Assembly: GCA_035714085.1 (NCBI GenBank)
Contig: DASTMP010000358.1
Coordinates: forward strand, 1 to 64,000
From: JAJVID01 sp035714085
GTDB taxonomy: Bacteria > Acidobacteriota > Blastocatellia > RBC074
DNA length: 64,000 nucleotides
Reading direction: 5' to 3'
The first letter of the stretch is position 1. Every line of letters begins with the position of its first letter. Under the pieces are notes generated by a model, which searched no databases, was not told the origin of the DNA, and worked only from the letters and a program-made list of their open reading frames with translations. Shown here in pieces: positions 1 through 9,700 of this stretch. The translations under genes were made by a program, and so were the position numbers.

Positions 1-151
1 GGGATCCTTCCTCTACCTGCAGCATGTCGTTCGACACCTGCTTGATGCGCTGCACGAGCGCATAGCCGTGGGCTGGTTCCTGCTCCAACAGGCGGAGCGC
101 CATCATTTCAAGGGCTCCGGGGAAAAGGTCTCGCGTTTTTGGCGTTCCCAT
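1..151 (-). CDS. PadR-family transcriptional regulator (N-terminal part, runs off the window)
   Basis: The reverse strand opens with ATG at 151 behind a clear AAGGAGT ribosome site and reads 50 codons before the window edge. The start MGTPKTRDLFPGALEMMALR and the following EPAHGYALVQRI stretch match the winged-helix N-terminus of PadR regulators, and the fragment ends in the QVEEGS turn that leads into the recognition helix. In Acidobacteria such genes usually precede an ADOP-type ABC permease, so one may lie beyond coordinate 1. The gene is too short for its published predictors but was read directly from the sequence. A second PadR at 26957-27304 shares the same core. Confidence 0.85.
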   Translation of the reverse strand, partial: MGTPKTRDLFPGALEMMALRLLEQEPAHGYALVQRIKQVSNDMLQVEEGS

Positions 152-189
152 GTATGACTCCTTCAGGCCGGCGCAGCGATTCGTCCGCA

Positions 190-241
190 CTTGTGCGCAC
201 AAGGCCTAGAGCAAACTAGTATAGTCAGACCGGGATGTCAA
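190..241 (-). promoter_or_regulatory. Promoter and palindromic operator of the PadR gene
   Basis: On the minus strand TTGACA (236-241) and TAGTTT (213-218) are separated by 17 bp, a fair sigma-70 promoter; a TATACT at 218-223 is nearby but too close to the -35. Just downstream lies the perfect 14-bp palindrome CTTGTGCGCACAAG at 190-203, placed where a repressor would block transcription. PadR proteins commonly autoregulate, so self-binding is the natural inference. Confidence 0.5.
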
Positions 242-426
242 GAATGGTAAAAAGCTCGGTGTGGATTCTGTTCTGAGGACTTCTCGAAGATACGCCGCAA
301 CCATCTTGGTGGCGCTACGAGGAACTCTATCCTGTAGTCCTCGCGTCGACCTCTCTGTTTCGTGTCCGCTCCTGCCTTGTTAAATCCTCTTTAAATGTTC
401 GTTATGCGGTTTACCGCGCAAAGATC

Positions 427-450
427 ACATGTGCATAATGGCGCACATGT
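427..450. promoter_or_regulatory. Inverted repeat ACATGTGC-N8-GCACATGT, candidate operator
   Basis: Perfect 8-bp arms at 427-434 and 443-450 with an 8-bp spacer. The half-site TGTGC/GCACA is the same as in the palindrome upstream of the PadR gene (190-203), and ATGT...ACAT matches the general shape of PadR boxes. It sits just before the decayed secreted ORF. The rest of 242-426 shows no gene or recognisable element. Confidence 0.35.
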
Positions 451-854
451 TTCAAATCCCTTAAATACATTTTCGGAATAATTGTTATCGTTTCAATCGC
501 CGGCGCCGCCATTCAACCGGCGGCTCTGGCGCAAACAACAAAACCGATCCGCATAGTACCAATAACCGTCCACGTCTATAAAGAAGGACGACGCGCAGCG
601 GCTGTCGGTCAGCGTCTTTGGTAACAGATTTGCTCATCGAAGCGAATGATAGCCTGACCCGGAATCTTCTCAGCCGAAATGGCTGGTTGAGCAAACTGCG
701 CTTTGGACGGATGGAATAAGACAGCCCTGTCTTCCTTTCTCGTTTGACATAAATCTCCATTGGAGGCGTAAAAACGAAGAGCCCTGGGTTTTACCACGTC
801 TCGTCGCCTCTGTTCTGGCCGGAAGAAGTTACCCGGCCGCCCAACAATCCGTAG
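439..854 (+). pseudogene. Decayed small secreted-protein gene (frameshifts and stops)
   Basis: The forward strand reads a convincing signal peptide core, KYIFGIIVIVSIAGAAIQPA followed by ALAQ, but no start codon is in that frame. An ATG at 447 would join it only after a one-base shift near 453. The frame stops at 622-624. An adjacent frame continues with VTDLLIEANDSLTRNLLSRN and stops near 720. A third stretch, ending at TAG 852-854, reads GGVKTKSPGFYHVSSPLFWP. The succession of short, protein-like pieces in changing frames just before the next gene fits a degenerating secreted protein of about 130 residues. I do not recognise the family. Alternative: non-coding leader with chance peptides. 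Confidence 0.4.
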
Positions 855-874
855 TTTTCACTGAGGAGCTTTGC

Positions 875-3400
875 ATGTCTAAATCCGGCCGGAAGGGATT
901 TTCTCGCCGTAATTTCGTCAAAACCGCCGCCAGCTTGCCCGTGCTTCTGCCGGGGGGACGATTGCTCGGTCAGCAGGAACAGAAGGCGCAATCTACTTTT
1001 GAAAGTCGTGTGGATAATCCTCAACAACAACCTGGCGGCGAGATTACTTTCACAGGCCAGTCAGCCGCTTTGCAGCCGGACAAGATCGTAGACAGCGCCT
1101 GTCAATTCTGTAATTCACTATGTCGCCTAAAAGTGCGGATGAAGAGCGGGCGAGTCATAGACATTTTGGGTGAGCCTGATGATCCGGTTCAGGCCGGGAA
1201 TTTTTGCGTCAAGGGACCGATGATGGTGGAACTGGCTTATAACCGTCATCGCCTGACCACTCCGTTGAAACGTGTGTCCGGCGACAAAGGCTCTCCTGAT
1301 TCCCAATTCGCCCCGATCTCCTGGGACGAGGCCCTAACTGTCATTGCGCAGAAGTTCCTTTCACTTCGAGACGCCGGGGAAGTCAGGACAATCGCGAATA
1401 AGACATCCGGCAGACTGCCGCGCGGGACGGGGTCACTGGTCAATCGCTTTTTCACGCTCCTCGGAAGCCCGAATGACACTGACGTGGGGCCGGTCTGTAA
1501 TGACGCCGGGGGGAATGCCCTGGCCGCGACGTTCGGCCTGGGTAATTTTACTAACGGGTACGGCAAAGATAACGCGACCGGAAAAGAGGATCTGGGTTCG
1601 TCGAGATATTTCCTTTTTCTGGGAACTAACCAGGCGGAGACTCACCCGGTAACCTTCGAATACCTGCTCAGGCAACGCGCCCGGACCAAGGCGAAGCTGG
1701 TGGTCATTGATCCACGACTGACGCCTACGGGCGCGCAGGCCGACGAATGGATCGCGCCCAAGCCGCACACCGATCTGGCGCTGGTTCTTTCGATGCTGTA
1801 CCACATTATTCAGAGAGGCCTCTATAATGAAGGCTTCGTCAGAAGATGGGTGCTGGGTTTCGAACTTTTGCGAGAACACATATTGCAGAACGGATATACG
1901 CCAGCGTGGGCCGCGCAAGTCACCGGGGTCCCTGCCACTAAAATCAGGCGAATCGCGGAGGACTACGCCCGGGCGAAGTCCGCGGCCATCTTCTGCAATG
2001 CAGGCGTCTCACATCAGTTGAATGCTTTTGACACTTACCGGAGCCTGGCCTTTCTCTCGGCGATCACCGGCAATATCGGAATCCCCGGCGGCGGGTGTAA
2101 TTTCATGCACAACACCTGGCCTGGCGGATTGAATCTACCTCCACTCATAGGAAAGCCTCCTGAAAAAGATGTCGCATTGCCGGTTGGCCCGGACTATTTT
2201 GCGGAAGCGATTCTGTCCGGGAAACCGTATCCGCTGAAAGCGATCGTGACCGAAGGGAATCCCATCCTCGGCAGCTCAAACACCAGTAAAGTTAAAGAGG
2301 CTTTCCGCAAACTGGAATTCTTCGTCTACACCGGACTGTTCCTGGAAGAAGCCGCGTATTATGCCGATATCATCCTGCCGGTTTGCAGTGGATTGGAGAT
2401 GGAGACCGTTTATATGAGGCGCGATGATCGCGGTATCCGCTGGCAGAAACAGGCCGTTCCGCGCGTGGGCGAGTCGAAACCTGACTGGGAGATCTGGATT
2501 GACCTGGCTCACACGATGGCCCAGCTCGACGGAAAGAATCCGCCGCAATACTGGATGGATAACATGAAGTCGGAATGGAAGGATTACGGAAAGCTCTGGC
2601 AAGTCTTTCTGGAAAATACGCCGGGTATGGGCGGCATGACCCAGCAACGAATGGAACAGAGGTCCGAACCGTTAAGATTTCCATGCCCATCGGTCAAACA
2701 TCCCGGCGTCAGCACACTCTACCTGGATCATCCCTCATGGTATGAGGCTGCCGTCGCATTGAACCCGGACAATAAAGGAAAACGGTTTCTGACGCCGAGC
2801 GGTCTAATTGAGATTTATACGCGGGAGTTGGATCAGAAACTGGCGACGGTCGGGCACAGCGCATTGCCGATCTTCTACACTCACCCGGAAGTCACCGGAC
2901 GAAACGCGACGATCGAATACACAGACAGATTCGTCAGAAATCCGGTCAATCCACAGGCCCTCACGCCGATCGTAAGGATTGGCGGGCTGTCTTCCGGAGA
3001 AGTGCATCGAGAATTTCCGCTGATGGGTATGGTCGGGCGACCGAGCGTGGTCCATTTCGCCGGGGTAACTCAGTGGACATTCACCGGGAAACAGAAGAAC
3101 GGGATTCGTCTGATTCAAATCCATCCCAATGTCGCCCAGCGAGCAGGGATCGAGAATGGCGATGATATCATCGTCGAAAGCCCCCGCGGCGCGGTGACTG
3201 GAACGGCCCTCATCTGGGAGGGAATTCGCGAGGACACTATCTTCGTTCCTAACACCTTTGGCCCGTTGCAAAAATTGGCGCAGGAATTGGGCGTGCCGGA
3301 ATATGAGCCCGCCAACCATCTGCTGGATGACCGTTTTTTTGACAATCTGTCTGGCCAACAAGCTTACAAATGCTTCGCCTGTCGAGTGAGAAAGGCTTAG
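875..3400 (+). CDS. Tat-exported molybdopterin oxidoreductase, NapA/formate-dehydrogenase-like catalytic subunit
   Basis: 841 aa, ATG at 875 after GAGGAG at 863-868. Residues 9-16 (FSRRNFVK) form a twin-arginine signal, so the folded protein is exported. Cys76, Cys79, Cys83 and Cys111 (CxxCxxxC-x27-C) bind a [4Fe-4S] cluster as in the DMSO-reductase superfamily. Cys208 in VGPVCND is the likely molybdenum ligand. Bis-MGD binding and the C-terminal molydopterin-dinucleotide-binding barrel (about 690-830) are covered at normal length. No iron-sulfur, membrane or chaperone subunit lies nearby, so the electron partner is unknown; it may be a periplasmic cytochrome. The substrate (nitrate, formate, or sulfur/arsenic oxyanion) cannot be decided from sequence alone. 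Confidence 0.88.
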   Translation: MSKSGRKGFSRRNFVKTAASLPVLLPGGRLLGQQEQKAQSTFESRVDNPQQQPGGEITFTGQSAALQPDKIVDSACQFCNSLCRLKVRMKSGRVIDILGEPDDPVQAGNFCVKGPMMVELAYNRHRLTTPLKRVSGDKGSPDSQFAPISWDEALTVIAQKFLSLRDAGEVRTIANKTSGRLPRGTGSLVNRFFTLLGSPNDTDVGPVCNDAGGNALAATFGLGNFTNGYGKDNATGKEDLGSSRYFLFLGTNQAETHPVTFEYLLRQRARTKAKLVVIDPRLTPTGAQADEWIAPKPHTDLALVLSMLYHIIQRGLYNEGFVRRWVLGFELLREHILQNGYTPAWAAQVTGVPATKIRRIAEDYARAKSAAIFCNAGVSHQLNAFDTYRSLAFLSAITGNIGIPGGGCNFMHNTWPGGLNLPPLIGKPPEKDVALPVGPDYFAEAILSGKPYPLKAIVTEGNPILGSSNTSKVKEAFRKLEFFVYTGLFLEEAAYYADIILPVCSGLEMETVYMRRDDRGIRWQKQAVPRVGESKPDWEIWIDLAHTMAQLDGKNPPQYWMDNMKSEWKDYGKLWQVFLENTPGMGGMTQQRMEQRSEPLRFPCPSVKHPGVSTLYLDHPSWYEAAVALNPDNKGKRFLTPSGLIEIYTRELDQKLATVGHSALPIFYTHPEVTGRNATIEYTDRFVRNPVNPQALTPIVRIGGLSSGEVHREFPLMGMVGRPSVVHFAGVTQWTFTGKQKNGIRLIQIHPNVAQRAGIENGDDIIVESPRGAVTGTALIWEGIREDTIFVPNTFGPLQKLAQELGVPEYEPANHLLDDRFFDNLSGQQAYKCFACRVRKA

Positions 3401-3466
3401 GCTATGGAGACACAGAGCGGTTCTGACCAGTAAAAGATGTGACGATTTACAGTGAGGATAAGCATA

Positions 3467-3613
3467 ATGATCCTAAATATGCTCACGATTGTTTCTCTGG
3501 CCGTGGCTTGCGGATGGGCGCAAGCGCCGGACGGACGATGGGACGGAACGATCACCTACGTCGCTCTGAACGTTCCATTCATAATCCATTTCGAAACTTC
3601 GAACCCCATGTAA
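3467..3613 (+). pseudogene. Truncated N-terminus of a secreted TlpA-like (thioredoxin-fold) protein
   Basis: ATG at 3467 with GAGG nine bases upstream. The 48 codons give a signal peptide (MILNMLTIVSLAVACGWAQA) followed by PDGRWDGTITY and VPFIIHFE. This is the opening strand pattern of the beta-rich domain that precedes thioredoxin in many acidobacterial secreted TlpA-like proteins, usually about 350-400 aa. The frame then stops at TAA 3611 inside the end of the convergent gene 3579-4187. I read this as a gene that lost its remaining 85% by deletion. It could also be a real 48-aa secreted peptide, which I think less likely. Confidence 0.5.
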
Positions 3614-4187
3614 TCTTCGCAGTGGACATCCTAAACCCGACCCCTTCGCCCGAAGGCCTCCCTCGCTCGCGGGCGACAAATTCGCCCATCCTGCGAACCT
3701 CGGTTTTGACCTTCCATTTGAGATAAATTCTCAAGGGAAGCGCCAAAAGGATCATCCAGCGCCTGAGTTCCCACACTTCTATGTGAAGAACTGCAAACTG
3801 GCCCTCCGGCGCCGGAATCGCCCTTCCGTTCGCAAGAGATGCGACATGTTGAAGGTCCAGGGGTTGGACGAAGAATTGGCCGGCGACGTAAAGGTCCTTG
3901 TTGACATAGCTGGTAAGTTCCACCTTCACGCGAGGCTGCGGCTCTGCCGGATACGTGACTGTGTACAGAGCGTCAAAAGGCACGAAGCCCGCTACCGCGC
4001 CGCGGATATTCAGGACGTGTGTTTCCTCGGCGTCGCCCGGCGCCGGACTCATCTTTACTTCGCGCGCGTCTGGTTCGATGGCTTTCAAGAGCCTTGCGAA
4101 ACTCCGCGGCGCGAGCGCATTCAAATAATGGATGGGGTCATAGGGCAGATGCATCAGTCCCAACGCTTCAATTTTCGCTGCGATCAT
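3579..4187 (-). CDS. Unknown protein with one C-terminal hydrophobic segment
   Basis: 202 aa. ATG at 4187 directly follows the stop of the metallophosphoesterase gene, and its ribosome site GGAGGA lies inside that gene's last codons, so translation is coupled. A globular N-terminal part of about 145 residues is followed by a hydrophobic stretch (WMILLALPLRIYLKW) and a basic tail. I do not recognise the family. It is the last gene of the minus-strand train that begins near 11.6 kb. Its 3' end overlaps the truncated secreted ORF on the other strand, so its C-terminus may have been altered by the same deletion. Confidence 0.65.
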   Translation of the reverse strand: MIAAKIEALGLMHLPYDPIHYLNALAPRSFARLLKAIEPDAREVKMSPAPGDAEETHVLNIRGAVAGFVPFDALYTVTYPAEPQPRVKVELTSYVNKDLYVAGQFFVQPLDLQHVASLANGRAIPAPEGQFAVLHIEVWELRRWMILLALPLRIYLKWKVKTEVRRMGEFVARERGRPSGEGVGFRMSTAKITWGSKFRNGL

Positions 4188-5072
4188 CTAGTAAACTTTT
4201 CCTCCTTCGAAGAAGTAGGCGTTCGCTGAACTGAGTGTTGGAAAGAGAGCCGGAGAAAAGGAAAGCGGGGCGCCCTGAAATGTCCGTTCTTCCATCGGAA
4301 GGATATCCATGTGGCGCCAGAGCCCAGTCCGCAGCGTCGATGCGTATTCGCATGGGAGATTTAGTTCATCCATGAGGCGCGCAGCTTGCTCGGAGTCATA
4401 ATCCAATGAGCGGAGAGAAAACTGGAGATCCTCTTCGCTTTCGCAAACGAGGAGATACCAGCCCCGTCGCGTGCCGTCATTGGCAGGCATCCCGATTACC
4501 CCCGCGTTCACCCAAAGTCTGTCTCGTCGCCACTCGATGAACGGAATTCCACAATGTCCCCCGACGATGACGTCGCATTCCAGGCTGGCGAAATTCGGGA
4601 GTTTCTTTTCCCATGGTGATGATCGAAAGAGGAACTCTGAAACGTTAGCGTGGCTGCCATGCACGACGCCGATTTTCCGGCCTCCGATTTGAAGCGTCAG
4701 CGTGGTCGGGAGCGAACGCATCCAGGCTCGCTGCTCGCCCGTGATCCGTGAATTCGCGAAAGCGTACCAATGCTCCGAGAGCCGGTCGCAAACGCTCCCT
4801 TTGATGAAATTACACCCGCAGTCCCCCGCGTCGTTAGCTAGCTGGAGTTCGACGTTGCCCGCGACCACCTGAACTCCCCAGCGGCGAATTTCTTCGACGG
4901 TCTCGTAGGGCTGGGCGCAATACGCGACGGTGTCGCCCGTGCAGACAATTGAACTCGGCGGAAGCCCCAGTTCCTCCGCGACAGCGCGAAGGGCCGTCAG
5001 CGCTTGAAGATTGCCGTACGGGCCGCCGAAGAATAGTAGAGAAGGAACGGGCGAATCGGTTTTTTGGAGCAT
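4188..5072 (-). CDS. Divergent calcineurin-like metallophosphoesterase (GGPYxN subfamily)
   Basis: 294 aa, ATG at 5072. The fold order of YfcE-like phosphoesterases is intact: FGGPYGNLQAL (about 15-25), CTGDTVAYCAQP (about 44-55), VAGNVE (about 71-76), VVHGSHAN (about 138-145) and VGGHCGIPF (about 173-181), then NAGVIGMPANDG. However, the canonical DxH of motif I is GPY, GNHE is GNVE, and GHTH is GHCG, so several metal ligands are absent. A DCGC cysteine motif follows motif III. From memory, this GGPY/DCGC pattern recurs in a subfamily and is therefore not random decay. The activity is unknown; a changed metal site or a binding role is possible. Gene order with the radical SAM gene (32 bp apart) suggests a shared job. 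Confidence 0.75.
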   Translation of the reverse strand: MLQKTDSPVPSLLFFGGPYGNLQALTALRAVAEELGLPPSSIVCTGDTVAYCAQPYETVEEIRRWGVQVVAGNVELQLANDAGDCGCNFIKGSVCDRLSEHWYAFANSRITGEQRAWMRSLPTTLTLQIGGRKIGVVHGSHANVSEFLFRSSPWEKKLPNFASLECDVIVGGHCGIPFIEWRRDRLWVNAGVIGMPANDGTRRGWYLLVCESEEDLQFSLRSLDYDSEQAARLMDELNLPCEYASTLRTGLWRHMDILPMEERTFQGAPLSFSPALFPTLSSANAYFFEGGKVY

Positions 5073-5104
5073 GATTTACAGGTTAGTAATGGAAGAGCTG
5101 ATGA

Positions 5105-6130
5105 CTATTTCCACTTTGATTTTGGGATCAACACTTCTTCGTGGAATTTGTCGCAGCCGACGCAGAGATTCTGATAGAGCTTGCCCGACGGCAGTCTGAC
5201 GGTCGAAGCCTCGATGAATTTTTCCACCGTCCAACCGTGTGATATTCCCATCCGTTCGGGATGTCCCATCGAGAGGGCTTCGTACACCGGGTCGCCGACG
5301 TGTCGTTCCAGGATCGCTTCCAGTTTTTCTTCGAGCAGGTTGCCGATCGGCGCTTTCGTCTTGATGCAGCAAGGGAAGACGTTGCCGTTCGGCTCGACGG
5401 ACACTTCAGAGCCCTGATACCGGTACTGCAAAAAGTTGAGCGCGCCCGACCAGCGGTTACAGAAATTGTCGCGGAGTGTCGCCTTCGAGATTTCGTTCTG
5501 CTGGGCTCGCCCGCGCGGCCACAGCGGGCCGATCCACGCTTCTTCGGTCGCGCCGAAGAACGAGAAATACCGCCCCACCGCGTCCGCCTGCCCGGCGCTT
5601 TCGGCGACCAGCGGCTTGAACTCCATCCCGCGTGACTCGAAGATCCGCGTCAGCTTGGCGACCAGTTTCTCCTGCGCCTCTTTGGTCTCCAGCCCGTCGT
5701 GATTGTGATCTATGCCGGAGACCGAAATCTGCCAGACGTGATGCGCGAGTAATTCCTCCACGATCTTCTCGGTCACAAGGTCACCCGTCGTCTGGACGAT
5801 GAGCTTCACCTCGTCCCCGTATTTTTGATGGAGCAGGTCGAGCGCGGAATAAAGCACGCGCTCTCGCACGGGTTCTAGCAGTATTTCGCCGCCCGCCAGG
5901 ATGACGCGCCCGATCTTCTCTCGCGGTCGGCCCGTCTGCGGGTCGCAATCATTCAAATCGAGATAGGTCATCCGGTCGGGAAAGTTCTCGATGATGCGCG
6001 CGTGGTTGGCGATGCTCTCGCCGACCACACGCTCCCGCTCCGCGCCGTAGTAAGGCCGAAAGCGGTCTTCGTAACAGTGATGACATGTGCGATGACAGAG
6101 AAACGTCGCGACGTAATAGAGCGATTCCAT
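5105..6130 (-). CDS. Radical SAM / SPASM-domain enzyme
   Basis: 341 aa, ATG at 6130. Cys12, Cys16 and Cys19 (CHRTCHHC) form the CxxxCxxC motif that holds the SAM-cleaving [4Fe-4S] cluster. LAGGEILLEP is the SAM-binding GGE loop. The C-terminal third carries further cysteines (FPCCIK, CVGCDKFH) typical of a SPASM/twitch domain that holds auxiliary clusters, the hallmark of enzymes that modify peptides or protein side chains. The FRPYYG segment after the cluster motif is distinctive. It lies between a small secreted protein and the divergent phosphoesterase, and is in the same direction as the 38-aa peptide at 11479-11595. That supports a peptide or protein substrate, but this is inference. Confidence 0.85.
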   Translation of the reverse strand: MESLYYVATFLCHRTCHHCYEDRFRPYYGAERERVVGESIANHARIIENFPDRMTYLDLNDCDPQTGRPREKIGRVILAGGEILLEPVRERVLYSALDLLHQKYGDEVKLIVQTTGDLVTEKIVEELLAHHVWQISVSGIDHNHDGLETKEAQEKLVAKLTRIFESRGMEFKPLVAESAGQADAVGRYFSFFGATEEAWIGPLWPRGRAQQNEISKATLRDNFCNRWSGALNFLQYRYQGSEVSVEPNGNVFPCCIKTKAPIGNLLEEKLEAILERHVGDPVYEALSMGHPERMGISHGWTVEKFIEASTVRLPSGKLYQNLCVGCDKFHEEVLIPKSKWK

Positions 6131-6184
6131 AAAGGGTGACCCTTTTCAGTTGACAACAGTTATTGGCGCCTCAGCGCGCTTCCG

Positions 6185-6652
6185 CTACTTTGCTTCTGCA
6201 GCTTTCGCGCGCGCGAGGTTAAACGTTCCGGTGTAGAAGGCGCTCGTAAAGAAGCCGACGAATTCTTTTTCATTCGCCCGCCCGATCCAGTCGTAGACGC
6301 CATCATCCTTGGCCCCCAGGTCGGTCGTGCCTTTGAAGAGCACGACCTTACCGACCTGTCGTCCCTCCATTTTGATTTCGTACTTATAGGGCCGCCCGCA
6401 ATCCCCTTCAAAGATCGCTTCCCAGATGCCGTTTGTCTGTGTGATTTTGGCTGTCAGATTCTTGCAGAGGTCCTTGGGCGCGCCGCCCCCTTGCGCCGGG
6501 TTATAGGATGACCAGACACCCGTCCACGCGCCAGAAACATCCGGGACTTGTTCCTTCGCTTGTTCTTTCGGTGGCGTGTTTTGATTTTGAGCAAAGGCCG
6601 CGCCCAGGGCCAAGACGAGAACAACAATAGTTGACCAACTGCGCTTTACCAT
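6185..6652 (-). CDS. Small secreted protein, unknown
   Basis: 155 aa, ATG at 6652 with AAGGAG just upstream. A clean signal peptide ends at AAFA-QNQ (about residue 22). The mature part starts VSGAWTGVWSSYNPAQGG and ends with a Phe/Gly-rich GFFTSAFYTGTF, a lipocalin-like beta pattern with a GxW motif. The second half resembles the small secreted protein at 30067-30483 only in general style. It sits between the TonB-dependent receptor and the radical SAM gene, so it may serve the same locus in the periplasm. Confidence 0.7.
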   Translation of the reverse strand: MVKRSWSTIVVLVLALGAAFAQNQNTPPKEQAKEQVPDVSGAWTGVWSSYNPAQGGGAPKDLCKNLTAKITQTNGIWEAIFEGDCGRPYKYEIKMEGRQVGKVVLFKGTTDLGAKDDGVYDWIGRANEKEFVGFFTSAFYTGTFNLARAKAAEAK

Positions 6653-6742
6653 ATTTGATTCTCCTTGTGCATAAGGGGACGGCGCGCCTGGATACGAACA
6701 GGCGCGCCAGCTTCCAGGCAGTCAATGACCGCCGCATTTGGC

Positions 6743-9700
6743 TTAGAATTTCACCTTCGCCACGAACTGAATCACACGCGGCGCAGTTGAATTGCTCACA
6801 TAACGGCCAAAAGCCGCGTTGCTCAGCGAACTCACCGGCAGCGTGAAGCTGGGGTTGTTGAAAATATTGAAGAACTCCGCGCGGAATTCGATTGCGCCGG
6901 CTTCGCCGAGCGGCGAAAGACGGAAATTTCTGAGGACAGCTAAATCGGTGTTGAAGTAGTTGTCGGCGCGCAGCGTGTTGCGTCCAACCAAACCGAACTG
7001 CCCTGCCGGCGGCGCGACGAAGGCCGCCGGGTTGAAGGCGAACTCGGCCGGGACATTCTCGTGCGGATCGCTGATTTGATCGGGACGGCGATTCGATATT
7101 CCTGTACCGGCGTCGAACGCGCCGACCGTGACCGTGAACGGCTGGCCCGATTGATACGTTAGAATGCCGTTGACCTGCCAATCGCTGAGGAGCGCCGAGA
7201 CGGCGGGGCCGGAGTCTTTGAGTAAACTCCGGTTGCGCCCGAAGGGCAGCGCCCAGGTCGAGCTGAACACGAACTTGTGCGGGACGTCGAAGTTTGACAC
7301 TGCGCGTTGAGCCGCCAGGTTGTAGGAATCCTGCGCCAGATCGTCCGCGCCCGTCCCGATGCCGCTGACGTTATCAATGGACTTCGACCAGCTGTAAGAC
7401 GCCAGGAACGATGTGCCGCTGCTCAGCCGCCGTTCCAGCCGCGTCTGCAAGGAGTGATAGGTCGCCTGCCCGTTGAATTGCTGACTGATGACGTCGTTCG
7501 CAAAACGAGCGCCGACCGGAAGGCTGGTGTTGTTAAAGGGGCGCGAACCGACGGGCAGGCCGAATTGCGTCGCCGCCAGGCTGTTCACCGCCACAATCTG
7601 ATTGATGTTGACGGTGCGAGAAGCGTTCAGCCCGCGCCGTCCGACGTAGGCGACTTCGGCCAGCAAATTGCCGCTAAGCTCGTGTTGGACGTTGAGATTG
7701 TACTGAATCACGTAAGGCGTACGGTAATTGACGTCAATCGCGCCCGCCCCTGTCGCCGCTCCGCCGCCGAGCAACGCCAGGAAGGTTTGCGCCGCCGTAT
7801 TGTTGAGAGGGAAATCCAGATTGGTGCGGGCGCTGCCGGTCTGATTCACGATGTTCGTTATGGCGAAGGGCGCATTCGACCTGGCCGTGCGGAAGCGGTC
7901 TTGAAACGTTCCGTTGTCGTGATATATGCCCGCGCCGCCTCGCACCGTCCATTTGCCGTCATCCGTCGCCCGGTAAGCGAAGCCGACGCGCGGCGCGAAG
8001 TTGTTCTTGTCGATGTTGTGCAGGCGCGGCAATTCATCCGAACCGACCACGAAATTACCGCGTCCGGGAATCAGATTTGATAGCAAGCCGTTCACCTCCG
8101 TGATCGGCGTATCGAGTTCGTAGCGCAGTCCCAAATTCAACACCAGGCGACTGTTCACGCGCCATTCATCCTGCGCGTAGCCGACGTAACCCGTGGTGCG
8201 GAAACCGCGCGTCGGATTGGCTGAACTGATGGTAATTTGCGCGGGCAAGCCGAGCAGGAAGTCCGCGAACGCGGCCACTGCGGCGTTGCCGGGCACGGTT
8301 TGATTGATCTGACCGTTGCGCGCCCCGCTGAAATTGAGCGCGCCGCGCAACGGGCGATACTGGCTCTGATTGGTGTGCGAGCGGCGGATCTCGCCGCCGA
8401 ATTTGAAGCTGTGCTGTTTGTAATTCACCGATACATTGTCAATGAACTGGAACAGCGTACGGTAAGTCGTCGAAGCCCCCAGATTATCCGTGAACGGCTG
8501 ACCGCCTGTGCCGCCAAAGCCCGTCACGCGAATGATGGGCAGCCCTCGTCCGAATTCGTTCTGCACTACGCCGTTCGGCAATCCGATGCTCGCCGGGTCA
8601 ATCTCCGTCCCGTTCGGAATCGGGTTTCGCTGGCGATTAAGGCCAAAACGAAATTCATTCGTGACACTGGAGCCGAAAATATGCGTGTGCGTGACGGCCG
8701 CCGACTGTCGCCGCTCAGGATTCGGAAAAGGGAACGCGGGCAGCGACGCGGCGGTAAAGAAGATGTCGAAGGGATAGAACTGGCGCTGATCGTCATAGGT
8801 GTAACGCACGGAAACCTGATCTTTTCTGGTCAGGCTATGGTCCGTGCGAATGGTGAATGCGTCTTCATCCATCTTTTCAATGCCGTTGGCGATGTAGTTC
8901 GCCCCGATAATGTTGGCGTTCGGCAGCGGAATGAACCCGTCCAGCACGGCGCGCGAGATGGGCGCAATACTGCCCGCCAGGTTGAGCGTGGCAGGCTGGG
9001 TCGGTTCGCCCGCGTCAAACAGCCCGTTGCCGTTGGTATCGGTGAAGGCGGTGTAATTCAGCGAGCCGGAGCTTTGCGCGGCGGTGGGGACGTTGCTGGC
9101 GAATGGCCCGGTGCCTTGCCGCACTTTGTTGGCTTCCCAGTTACCGAAAACGAAATGGCTGTTACGGTGAATCGGCCCGCCGATAGACACACCGAATTGA
9201 TTCTGTTTCAGGACTGTGCGCGGCAAGCTGTTGGCGTTGTTAAAAAAGTCATTCGCGTCCAACGCGTCGTTGCGGAAGTATTCATACGCCGAACCATGCC
9301 ATTGATTCGTCCCTGATTTGGTCACGAAGTTGACGATGGAGCCGGAGAACCGCCCGTATTCGGCATTGAAGAGACTGGTCTGGATCTGAAATTCACGCGT
9401 GGCTTCGATCAGCGGTGGAAAGGCGATCACGCCCTGTTCTGGAACGTTGATGTCCACGCCGTCCATGAAAAAACCGTTCGCGCGCGATGGCGCGCCGTTG
9501 ACGGTGAAGGCTCCGGCGTTGCCGTCCGTCGGCGTCGCCAGTCCGAATTGATTGAAGGCCGAAGAACGATACCCGCCTGAGGCCGTCACGCCCGGGGCCG
9601 TCAACGCCAGTTCTTGCAACTGGCGGCCGTTGAGCGGCAGCGCATTGACGCGCTCCTCGGGCACTACGTTCGAAAGCGTCGAGGTGGCGCTGTCCGTGAT

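Noticed and set aside
7307..9316. Long plus-strand open frames (257 and 359 codons) inside the receptor gene
   Set aside because: Mirror frames of a high-GC coding region; composition is Arg/Val-rich and no start signal or domain is visible, while the minus strand carries a clear receptor.
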